Part shown: positions 45,067 to 54,800 of the stretch, piece after piece
Position numbering within the stretch: the stretch's first letter is position 1
Layout: the number at the start of each line of letters is the position of its first letter
Assembly: GCF_001528745.1 (NCBI RefSeq)
Contig: NZ_BCNS01000112.1
Coordinates: 1-56,360 of the forward strand
Direction: 5' to 3'
DNA length: 56,360 bases
From: Marinobacterium profundum
GTDB taxonomy: Bacteria; Pseudomonadota; Gammaproteobacteria; Pseudomonadales; Balneatricaceae
Program-made: the position numbers and the translations under genes
Notes under the pieces: model-generated
Told to the model about the DNA's origin: nothing
The model's input: only the letters and a program-made list of their open reading frames with translations
The model's database searches: none

Positions 45067-46386
45067 TCAATCCTCCAGCCAGGCCCTGCGGAAGCTGTCC
45101 TGCAACGGCTGAAGCAAATAATCCGCCATGGTGCGCTCACCGGTACGAATAAAAACTTCGGCCGCCATCCCTGGCTGAATCGGCTTCTCACCAAGACGCT
45201 TTATCTCCTGCCGGGAGACCTCGATGCGCGCCACATAGTAAATCATCTCGCTCTGAGGATCCTGCAAGGCATCCGCCGAAACATACCGGAGCTCTCCTGC
45301 CAGCTCTGGCGTGGTGCGTTGATTAAAGGCTGTCAGCTTTATCCCTGCGGGCAACCCGGTGCGGACCTTGTCGATATCCTGAGGATTAATTCGGGCTTCT
45401 ACAATCAACTTGTCGTTTACCGGCACCAGCTGAAGCAGCGTCTGTCCGGGCGAAATTACACCACCAATAGTATGTACACCACTGCCTACAACCACGCCAT
45501 CGACCGGGGCACGAATTTCGGTTTGGCCATACAGATGTTCTGCCGCATTTAGACGTTCGCGGTAATCATTAATGTCGGCTTGGATCTTTTTGAGCTCGTC
45601 GACTACATTTTGACGAAAGCTTTTGCCAACCTGGAAAACCTCCAGCTCTTTTCGTGAGATTTCGGTTTCTGTCGCTCCCATCTGTGACCTTAACCCTGCA
45701 CGATCACCCTCTAACTCTGCCGCTTCGCGTGCCAACTCCAGCACGGGTTTTTTTCCACTCAGCCCCTTTTTCTGGAGTTCACGTATGCTATCCAACTCAT
45801 CCCCCACGAAGACCAACTGTCTCGACTTGGCGTTGGCTTGAGCTTCGTATCCACTGATGTCCTGCTGTAGCTGCGCAACCTGTTTCTTGAGGATATTTAC
45901 CTCACCCTCCAGAGCACTGCGTCTGGCCTCCCACAGAATAACCTGCGATTTCAAAATACTGTCCACCTTAGGGTCACCCACTCGCGCAGTAAGCGAGTCA
46001 GGAAAAATCACGCTGTCCAGGCCGTCCCGCTCTGCCAGCAGCCGAGCCTCCTGAGCCAAGGTTGCATCGTATCCGTCACGCAGTATGGCAACAGAAGCCG
46101 CCGCGCGGGTTTCGTCAAGCCGAACCAGCACTTCGCCTTGCTTTACCCGATCCCCATCACGGACAAGAATGTCTTTAACGATACCGCCTTCAAGATGCTG
46201 AATCTGTTTACGGCTGGAATCAACCTTGATGGTGCCACCTGCGACAACCGCCTCAGCCAATGGCGCCAAGGTCGCCCAAAGCCCAAATCCACCGAGCGTA
46301 AATAACACTAAAGCCAATCCAAACAGGATTGTTGCTCTAGGCCGTACCGGAACCTCAGGCAATTGATCACGGGGGAGTGAGGTCAT
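45067..46386 (-). CDS. Type I secretion membrane fusion protein (HlyD/PrtE-like)
   Basis: A 439-residue periplasmic adaptor with one N-terminal membrane anchor (residues about 18-40), the lipoyl-like VVAGGTIKVDSSRKQIQHLE, a long coiled-coil hairpin (residues about 100-290), and the closing lipoyl/beta-barrel part with IRAPVDGVVVGSGVHTIGG. It links the ABC exporter to a TolC-type outer-membrane protein, which is not encoded in the window. Its ATG overlaps the ABC gene stop by 4 bases (ATGA). Confidence 0.93.
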   Translation of the reverse strand: MTSLPRDQLPEVPVRPRATILFGLALVLFTLGGFGLWATLAPLAEAVVAGGTIKVDSSRKQIQHLEGGIVKDILVRDGDRVKQGEVLVRLDETRAAASVAILRDGYDATLAQEARLLAERDGLDSVIFPDSLTARVGDPKVDSILKSQVILWEARRSALEGEVNILKKQVAQLQQDISGYEAQANAKSRQLVFVGDELDSIRELQKKGLSGKKPVLELAREAAELEGDRAGLRSQMGATETEISRKELEVFQVGKSFRQNVVDELKKIQADINDYRERLNAAEHLYGQTEIRAPVDGVVVGSGVHTIGGVISPGQTLLQLVPVNDKLIVEARINPQDIDKVRTGLPAGIKLTAFNQRTTPELAGELRYVSADALQDPQSEMIYYVARIEVSRQEIKRLGEKPIQPGMAAEVFIRTGERTMADYLLQPLQDSFRRAWLED

Positions 46387-48080
46387 TCTGGAGCGCCTAT
46401 GGTCGATACAACCGAAGATGGTCGCCGGGTAATCTTAGGCATTACTTCAGCAGTCGGGCCAAAGTGCGTTAGCTTGCCGTCCTGAACGACCATCATTGAG
46501 TCAACACCGTCTACCAGCGACGGTCGATGCGCAATCAGCACCACAGTGCTGCCCGTATTCTTTAGTGCATCCACAGCTGCACGCACCGCCCCTTCACCCA
46601 CGGCATCAAGATTTGAGGTCGGCTCATCCAGGACAATAAGTGCAGGTCGCCCATAAAACGCCCGGGCCAGACCGATTCGCTGCCGCTGACCGCCGGAGAG
46701 ATTGGTTCCACCAGGGCCGATAGAGGTCTCGTAGCCGTCTTCCAGTTGCACGATTGTCTCGTGGGCACCTGCCAACTGAGCAGCATCAACCACAGCATCG
46801 GCATTGATATCACCGAAACGGGCAATGTTTTGCGCCACCGACCCCGGAAACAGCTCAACATCCTGTGACAAATAACCGATAGATGGCCCGAGAATCGACG
46901 GTGACCATTGACCCAGCTCAGCGCCATCAAGGCGAACCTCTCCGGCCATTGGGACCCAAACCCCGACCATAAGCCGCGCCAACGACGACTTGCCAGCTGC
47001 ACTGGGGCCGGTCAGCCCGATACTGGTTCCCGGGTCGAGTCGAAAATTAATTCCAGACAATACCGGTCGCTGAGAACCCGGCGGGCATGCAAAGACATTG
47101 TCGAATACCAGTTCTCCTATAGGCTCAGGTAGCTGCATGGGATCACCAGCGTCAAGACTCCTGGCGAGGTGATCGTGCAGACGTAACCGTGATTCCCGAG
47201 CCTGTATAAATGAGCGCCACCCCGTGATGGCCGCCTCAACCGGAGCCAAGGCCCTGCCGGTAATAATTGAGGCGGCAATCATCACACCCGCTGAGGTGAT
47301 CTCATTGATCGCCAGGTAGGCACCCATACCCAGAATCGCAACCTGGACCCCAACACGGATAAATTTTGCTGCGCCGGCTATGATTCCACCGCGATCACTG
47401 GCCAGGGCCTGGAGCGTTAAACCCGCATCGTGCCAGTGGTGCCACACCTTGCTCAATCCCGGCAACATGCCCATGGCCTGCACCGTATCCCGATTACGAC
47501 TGCCCGCCTCAACAAACTGATTTGCCAACGCTATCTCACCGGCCGACTCCTTCAGTGGCCGACGAGTGGCGGTTTCGTTGACCTGTACGATGACCAGTAA
47601 TATCACTGCACCGAACAATGCCACATGCCCGAGCCAGGGGTGCAAAAAATAGACGAGCGCGATATAGATCGGCGTCCAGGGCGCATCAAAAAGCGCTATC
47701 AGGCTGCGGCCCGTTATAAAGGTACGAATAGTTTCCAGATCACGAAATGGCTGGGCACCAGCGCCACTTTGCATCACCGTGGCAAACACAGTATCCGCCA
47801 ATCCCCGATCGAAGCGTGCACCAACGCGTACCAACACACGTGCACGGACAGCCTCAAGCATCCCGAAAACAATCAGGGCACCCAGGGCTACAACCGACAG
47901 TAAAAGCAGGGTATCCAGGCTTCGTGAAACCAGGACTCGATCATAGACCTGGAGCATATAGAGCGGCGAAGTGAGCATCAAAAGATTGATGCACAGACTG
48001 AAAAACCCCACCGCCAGCAGCGCAGGCCTTGCCATTTGGAAGGCGCCATCTAAAGGATGCAGTGACTTGCGCTGCCTCAC
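46383..48080 (-). CDS. Type I secretion ABC transporter (PrtD-like, no C39 domain)
   Basis: A 565-residue half transporter. The membrane domain starts after a short N-terminus (INLLMLTSPLYMLQVYDRVL) and has no C39 peptidase-like domain, as in protease/RTX exporters of the PrtD/AprD branch. The ATPase part has Walker A GPSAAGKSS, signature LSGGQRQRIGLA, Walker B ALIVLDEPTSNLDAVG and H-loop VVLIAHRPSL. The start is GTG 48080 with a GGAG site. It is upstream of and overlaps the adaptor gene, and follows the PEP-CTERM gene by about 136 bases. The natural cargo is the giant RTX-tailed protein further upstream; this is inferred from synteny. Confidence 0.94.
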   Translation of the reverse strand: MRQRKSLHPLDGAFQMARPALLAVGFFSLCINLLMLTSPLYMLQVYDRVLVSRSLDTLLLLSVVALGALIVFGMLEAVRARVLVRVGARFDRGLADTVFATVMQSGAGAQPFRDLETIRTFITGRSLIALFDAPWTPIYIALVYFLHPWLGHVALFGAVILLVIVQVNETATRRPLKESAGEIALANQFVEAGSRNRDTVQAMGMLPGLSKVWHHWHDAGLTLQALASDRGGIIAGAAKFIRVGVQVAILGMGAYLAINEITSAGVMIAASIITGRALAPVEAAITGWRSFIQARESRLRLHDHLARSLDAGDPMQLPEPIGELVFDNVFACPPGSQRPVLSGINFRLDPGTSIGLTGPSAAGKSSLARLMVGVWVPMAGEVRLDGAELGQWSPSILGPSIGYLSQDVELFPGSVAQNIARFGDINADAVVDAAQLAGAHETIVQLEDGYETSIGPGGTNLSGGQRQRIGLARAFYGRPALIVLDEPTSNLDAVGEGAVRAAVDALKNTGSTVVLIAHRPSLVDGVDSMMVVQDGKLTHFGPTAEVMPKITRRPSSVVSTIGAPE

Positions 48081-48216
48081 GCCCTGCTCCGATCGACGTT
48101 GCCAGGCAAAGCACGCAGTGCAACCAGTGACAGCCCGTCAGCAAACGGCAAACGACGCTCGGCACTACCTCGCTTCGACGCAAAATATTCACAAAGCATA
48201 TGATCCGTACTGATTA

Positions 48217-48864
48217 TCACGACTGGTATCCTGCTCCCGCACCAGGCTTTTTACGAAACCAGCCAAAGCCGAGCAGCGCAGACAAGAACAACAGCAGCGT
48301 GCTAGGCTCTGGTACAGCATGAATTTCTGCTACATTCGAAACCGTAATAAACGCAGTATAGAGCTGGCCATTATTCAGAGAAGCGAATGGATCAAGGCCT
48401 AGTGGGTCATCAAAAGCGAGTTGCGCTACAACCGAAGAGCCAAAAGCACCGGCTCCGCCACCTATGAGACTGCCGAATTGCAGCTCTATGACATCCTCTA
48501 AAAAACCAACCGCTATGAGGTCACCGCCAAGGAACAGGCCATTCAGGTCAAATATGCCAAAGCCCCCCGTCGCACCGACGGTCGGATCAGCCAACGAGAA
48601 CCCGAACCCAAAATCGAATTCGGTCAATCCGACCGTCGATACGCCATTAGTAGAGTCAACCTCAGCTCCAAAGGTTGACAGGTCACCGTCAGGCCCGAAT
48701 TCGAGGTAGTCGATAGAAGCAGAACTGGCCTCAAGCGTTGGTGATTGGGTCGTTAACCCTAATGATGTGCCCACAGGATAGATCGGCAGGGCGAGAGAAT
48801 AGGTCGGTGCAACCAGCATCAAGCCACCCATTAACAGGATTATTGATAGCAATTTGTTATTCAT
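48217..48864 (-). CDS. PEP-CTERM sorting domain protein
   Basis: 215 residues from ATG 48864, which has a GAGGGGATAG site. An N-terminal signal peptide (MNNKLLSIILLMGGLMLVAP) is followed by a Gly/Ser/Asp-rich beta-like middle and a canonical PEP-CTERM tail: VPEPSTLLLFLSALLGFGWF followed by RKK. Such tails are recognised and cleaved by exosortase in organisms with extracellular polysaccharide loci. No exosortase gene is in the window. The gene begins 13 bases after the stop of the giant secreted protein and precedes the type I exporter, an unusual place for this family. GC content is lower than in its neighbours. Confidence 0.85.
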   Translation of the reverse strand: MNNKLLSIILLMGGLMLVAPTYSLALPIYPVGTSLGLTTQSPTLEASSASIDYLEFGPDGDLSTFGAEVDSTNGVSTVGLTEFDFGFGFSLADPTVGATGGFGIFDLNGLFLGGDLIAVGFLEDVIELQFGSLIGGGAGAFGSSVVAQLAFDDPLGLDPFASLNNGQLYTAFITVSNVAEIHAVPEPSTLLLFLSALLGFGWFRKKPGAGAGYQS

Positions 48865-48877
48865 TTTATCTATCCCC

Positions 48878-51800
48878 TCACCCAAAGTAGAATTCAGCTT
48901 CTGTGAATATATCGAGATTTTGATCCGTCACGCCGTCACCCCGTACATAGATAGCGTCATTATCTCCATCCAGGAATACGACAACGCTACTGCTGGTCTG
49001 GCGGATTTCACCGACACTTGCGCCGTTAATCAAAACAATTGAATCGATGCCGACCTCATAGTCCATGATGACGTCACGTTCACGAATGCCGTTTCGCGTT
49101 TCCTGTCCAAATACGAACTCGTCCGCACCACCCCCGCCGATCATTCGGTCATAGCTACCAGCGTCGCTGTAAATCACATCAGCGGCTTGCGTTCCAACCA
49201 GGTAGTCCGACGCTGCAGTTCCCGTAATGACATTCTTCAGCTCTTTGACGGCCACCAGGGTGGTCGCCGTATCACTGCCACCGAAACCATCCGAGATTTC
49301 ATAGTCAAAGAACGCATCACCGAAGAAGCCCGCCGTTGGTGTGAAGGTCACCTCGTCGTTCGCGGCATCGCTATCGCCTTTGTCATCCAGGGCGACTGTC
49401 CCGTTGACCGCACCCGAGACAGCCGTCACCGTCAGTGCATCGCCGTCCGGGTCGGTATCCCCGTCCAGCAAGGCCGCCACCGGGATCACCAGGGAGCCAT
49501 CCTGCACGACCTCAAAGGCTTCACTGTCCGCTACCGGGTTCCGGTTATCCTCATCCAGTAAACCGTCCTGGTCATTGTCCTTGCCGTCGTTGATTTCAGG
49601 TGCACCCGGATACACTGTGTCATCGGCATCATCCGCGTCGCCCGCAACCGCTGCCGTTCCCTCCGGTATCTCATACGCCAACTGATTCGTCGCCGCATCA
49701 TCCACACCGAAACCGTCCGCATCGCCATCCAGATACCAGGTAAAGGGACCGTCCAGACCTGCCACCACCAACGTGCCTGTGTTTGGCGTCACACCACCCT
49801 GCCCGTCCGTCACGTTGTAGCTGATGTTCAGTGTCAGGTTGTCGCCGGTATTCAGAGCCACCGCAAACTGTGTCGGATTGATCGTCAGCAGCGCGCCCGC
49901 CAGACCAAAGACCACTGCATTGTCGTTCGCGTCTTTAACCGCTACGTTCGCGACACCCAGCGTGCCACCATCGCTGTCGGCTGCCGAAGCATCCGTGAGC
50001 AGATCAATGCTGACGACAGCACCGTCCTCGCCCACTGCACCGGCGTCGATCGGGTCAGCCGTGGGTGCCACATTCGGCGCATCGGTCACTGTGACATCCA
50101 CTCGACCCGTCGCATTGCCACCAAAGCCATCGGCTATGGTGTAGTCAAACTCCGCGTCCCCGAAGTAACCCGCGTCCGGCGTGAACACCACCTCGTCGTT
50201 CGAGGTATCCTCATCCCCCTTGTCATCCAGCACCACTGTGCCGTTTACGGCGCCGGATACACCTGTTAGGAGCAATGCGTCACCGTCCACATCGCTGTCG
50301 TTCACGAGCAGATCAGCAACCGGTATGACAAGCACGCCATTGACGGAAACGGAGAACATGTCCGCCGTCGTCGCCGGTGCATCGTTGACCGGGTTGATCA
50401 TAATCGACACCGTCGCCTTGTCGGTGCCGCCGTTGCCGTCCGAAGCGGTGTAGGTAAAGCTGTCGGTCGCGCTGTCGCCGATGCCGAGGCTCTCGAAGGC
50501 GCCGTTGGGATCGTAATTGAAGGTGCCGTCGCCATTGTCGGTGACCAGACCAAGTGTCCCGGTGGTATCGAGCGCCGAGACGTTCAGTGTATCGCCGTCG
50601 ACATCCGTGTCGTTGCCAAGCACACTCGCCGTCGTGAAGGTTGTATCTTCGTCAGTCGAAAAACCGGCTCCGCTGTCTTCAGCTGCAACGGGCGCGTCGT
50701 TGTTGCCGGTGATGGTCAGCGTCACAGTGGCGCTGTCTGAACCACCTGCGTTGGAAATGGTGTAATCAAACTCCAAAGTCACACTTTCCGCTACACCGAG
50801 AGACTGGAAATCGGCCCCGGGATCAAAGGTAAGCGTGCCATCCGCATCGATCTGCAGCGTCCCACCGTCGGTCAGCGCGTTGCTCGTGCCGATCGCGAGA
50901 GGGATCCCCGCGATGCTCGCGGTCGTGATCGAGAAAGTGTCGCCATCCGCATCCTGGTCGGGACCTGCACCGTTGTCAGCGAAGAGCGAGGCTGTGAGGG
51001 CCTTGTCCTCGTCGGTGGAGAGCGAGTCGTCGGCGGCCACTAGCGGTACGCCGCCACCATCGCCGTCGACCGTCACGGTCACGGAGCCTGTCACGACGTT
51101 GCCTTGACCGTCGCCGATCTGAAACGACACTTCGGTATCGCCGGAGAAGCCGTCCGCCGGGGTGAATCGCACTACCTGGCGGCCATCAACCTCGACGATC
51201 TCCACTGTCCCGCCGTTCGCGTCGGTGCCACCCAGCAGCGTAAGTGTGTCGCCCTCAGGATCGGTTACTCCGGCGAGGGCGTCGATGTCGAAGCTGCCGT
51301 CGGGTCCGACGGTGACACCCGGCTCGTCGGGCAATTCAGGGGCTTCGTTGACCTCGACCGGAATTATGGGTTCGTCTTGCTCGTCCTCAGGGGCGAACTC
51401 CGGCACCTCGCCAATGGCCTCGGCGAAGTCGCTGTTGCCGGTCAGGACGATGTCGATGACCGTGGTCTCGAATACGAAGGTTCCGGGAACCAGGCCCGCC
51501 GCCTCTGCGATCGCCTCGGCCTCTGCACGCGCGACCGGATCGAGATCGTCGTAGGTGACGATGCCGGCGGGGAAACTGCGGTCGGTGAAAGTCTCGGTGC
51601 TTTCGCCGTCGCGGTAAAGGAAGAGGGAGTTTGCCCCGTCGATCCGCCAGCTGTCGGCATACTCGCCGTAAAGGACGGTCTGGGGCAGGGGTTGCGTCAG
51701 CACCGTGCCGTCGCGCAGCGCGAAGTCGTTGCTGCGGTCACCGTCGAGGTTGCCCAGGATGCCCGCGACTGGGGCGTCGTCCGAGACGAAGGGCAGGATA

Positions 51801-54800
51801 TTGGCATTGCCGTTGAAGACGCGCACGTAGAAGCCGTTGCCCGCGCTGTCGGTGACGATGTACTCGGCGTTGGCCAGATCATCGGCCGCGCCGCGCGGCG
51901 TGCGGTAAAGGGTGAAGCCGCCGACCGCGATGGACTCGCCCTGCGCAAGGACCACCGCGGTGCCGTTGGCGACCAGCGGGATCGTCTCGCGTGCGTACGC
52001 TGCCACGATATCGTCACCGACCTGCATGGCAACGGCCGTATTGACGGAGGCGAAGTCGTTGATCGCCTCCATCCGCACCTGCATCTCGAACCCGTCGCCC
52101 AGCACCATGGTGAACTCGCCGACCGCCTGGAAGGAGTAGCCGGTGCGGTCGAAGGTGATCAGGTGTGGATCGCCGTATGTTCGGGTATCGCCGTCGGCGG
52201 GATCGACAGGGGCACTATCTGTGTCACTTGGCGCAGGAGGGCCGAAAACTTCGGCGTTTGGGTTCGGATTTTCAGCCTCATCATCGGGAATGGGTGGTCC
52301 CGCCGGCGCATCTGGATCTTCGGGAACCTCTGGCTTTTCCCGGCCATCCTCGCCGCCATCACGCATTTGGTTGTAGATATCTAGCGCAACAATTGAGGCT
52401 GGAACATCTTCAAAGTCTTCGTTGTTTATAGCATCCGTAAGCTTTTGCCGCCCTTCACTTCTTATTGCGAAGCCTAAGGTTTGTGACAGCAAACCGGGAA
52501 TTTGGCCACCCGGAAACTTCTTCAAACCAGATCCAAGCTTGTTAAGGCCATAGCCAATTCCAGCTTGAAGACCTCCTTCAACAAAGTCATAGGCCCTCTC
52601 GAAGGCACTATCGTACTTTGGCGGCTGATCAATGGGAAAGAAGGACTGTTTTTTTGCGATGGCTTCTAGCTGCTTTTGACGACTATAGCGTTCGATCCGA
52701 CTTTCTAAACCGGTCGGATCGAGAAACTGAGCAGGATTGTTGAAGGAAAAACTGTATAGATTATCTACAGATCCTGTAATCCACAGATGGTCTTCACTCT
52801 GGAAGCGTCCTAGCTCGTCGGAATAACTCCTCGCTCGCATGAATGAAGAATTGTCGGTGTCTTCTGCGACTCCGAACATGCCATTAAACTCAAAATCGTT
52901 TGTAATGCTCTCAATCTCGCGCAACTCGGTTCCAAACGGTGTGTACGCATAGGCGTTCGCAACATCGCCAGTGCTGCCCGTGACGGTCATCACCGACCCC
53001 ACCGCGTCGGCGTCATACCACGCGGTCTGCCCGCCAATCACGCCCGCCGCAAGCCCCAGTCCATGGGCGTAGGTCGCGCTCCGCGCTCCGCCTTCGAACT
53101 CCGACAGCACGTCGCCGAGCCCGAACGGGTCGACGAGGAACTCCGTCGCGGCGCCGTCGACACTTTTGCCGACCCGATTGCCGAACACGTCGTAGGCGAA
53201 GGTCAGCACAGTGCCGTCGGCCTGGGTGACCGTGGTCAGGCGGTTGTCGAGGTCGTAGGCGTAGGTCGTCGTGCCGTCGCCGTCGCTGCGCGACGTCATG
53301 TTGCCGTCGTCGTCGTAGGTGAAGGTCGCGTCGCCTACGCTGGTGTATTGGTTCAGCGCGTTGGCCTCGTAGAGCGTCTCCACCCCGTCCTCGACCACTC
53401 GCGTCCGGTTGCCCGCTGCGTCGTACTCGTAGGTGATGCTCTTGTCGTCGATCTCCAGGTTGGTGGAGGCGAAGTCTGCCGAGGCCAGCTGCCCCACCGC
53501 GTCGTAGCCGTAGGTCCAGGTGCCGTCCTGCGTCTCGTTCGTCACCCGCTGTCCGGCAACGTCGTAGGTGTAGGCATTGAACGAGTTGATGCCGCCGTCT
53601 GGCGCCCGGTTCTCTATCCGCGTCAGCCTTCCGGTGTCATCGTAGTCGAAGAGCGACACGGTGCCGTTGCCGTTTTCCTCCCGCACGAGGTTGCCCCCGG
53701 CATCGTAGGTGTAGGTGACGAGGTCTCCGCTGCCATCGCGCAGCCCCGTCAGGCGGCCAAGTGCGTCGTAGTCATAGAAGAGCTCGTAGCCCGCACCGTC
53801 CGACATCGATGAGCGCAATCCGGCCTCGTTGTAGGTATAGGAGAGCGAGCGTCCGGTCGGGTAGTCGATCTGCGTCACCCGATCGGCACTGTCGTAGGCG
53901 AGCGTCGTCGTGCCTTGGTCGTTCGTGGCCGAGGTCAGGCGTCCGCGCGCGTCGTAAGTGTAGGTGGTCGGCCCGGCTGAGCTGTCGGATTCCGACAGCA
54001 ACCGCCCCCGCGCGTCGTAGGTGTAGGTGACGTCGTCGCCGCGGCGGTTGGTGTAGCCGGTCAGGTTGCCCTGGGCGTCGTAGTCGAACTGCAGTTCGGT
54101 TCCGTCGGGCCATATCGCCTCGGTGATTTGCCCGCCGGCGTCGTAAGTAAAGCTGCGGATGCCGCCGCCCGCATCGGTAAAGCTCACCGGTTCCTCGTCC
54201 GTGCCGTCGTACACGAACCGGAGTTCCGCGCCGTTGGCGTCGGTGATCTTCGTTAGCCGGTCACGGCTGTCGAACTCGAACGTGGTCTCGGTTCCGTCCG
54301 GCGCGCGCACGCCCGCCAGCGCGCCGGCATCGTCATAGAAGATCTCCGAAACGCCGCCCTTGGCATCGGTGATCCGGCCGACGATACTGCCGGGCAGGAA
54401 GTCGAGCTCGGTCACCGTGCCCGCCCCATCGGTGATGGTCACGCCGCCTGCGTTGTCGTAGGCAATGTCCTCGGTCTGGGCTCCATCGCCATAGCGCGCC
54501 GCGTCGAGACGCCCGAGGGCATCGTAGACGAACTGCGCCTCGATGCCGCCGGGAGCAGTCGCCGTCGTGAGATCGCCGTCCGAGCCATAGCCAAATGTCG
54601 ACTGGCCCTCAGGGCGGGTGACGGCCTGCAGCTGACCCGCGCCGTCATAGGCAAACGTGGCCGCGATGCCGTCCGCGTCCTCGACCCGCGTGACGCGTCC
54701 GTCTCCGCGCCGGTCGAAGCTGACCTCCTCGCCGTTCGGTCCGCTCAGCGCGACGATGTTTCCGTCGCCGTCATAAGACGCCGATATCTGAAGTCCGCCT

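Noticed and set aside
51104-52384. Plus-strand ORF of 426 codons in the giant gene
   Set aside because: Antisense to the VWD and linker region of the giant protein; repetitive composition and no domain.
52340-52705. The RHS tip as an active toxin with immunity gene
   Set aside because: I recognise no nuclease, deaminase or ADP-ribosyltransferase motif, the protein continues in frame into a VWD domain, and the next gene encodes a PEP-CTERM protein rather than an immunity protein.
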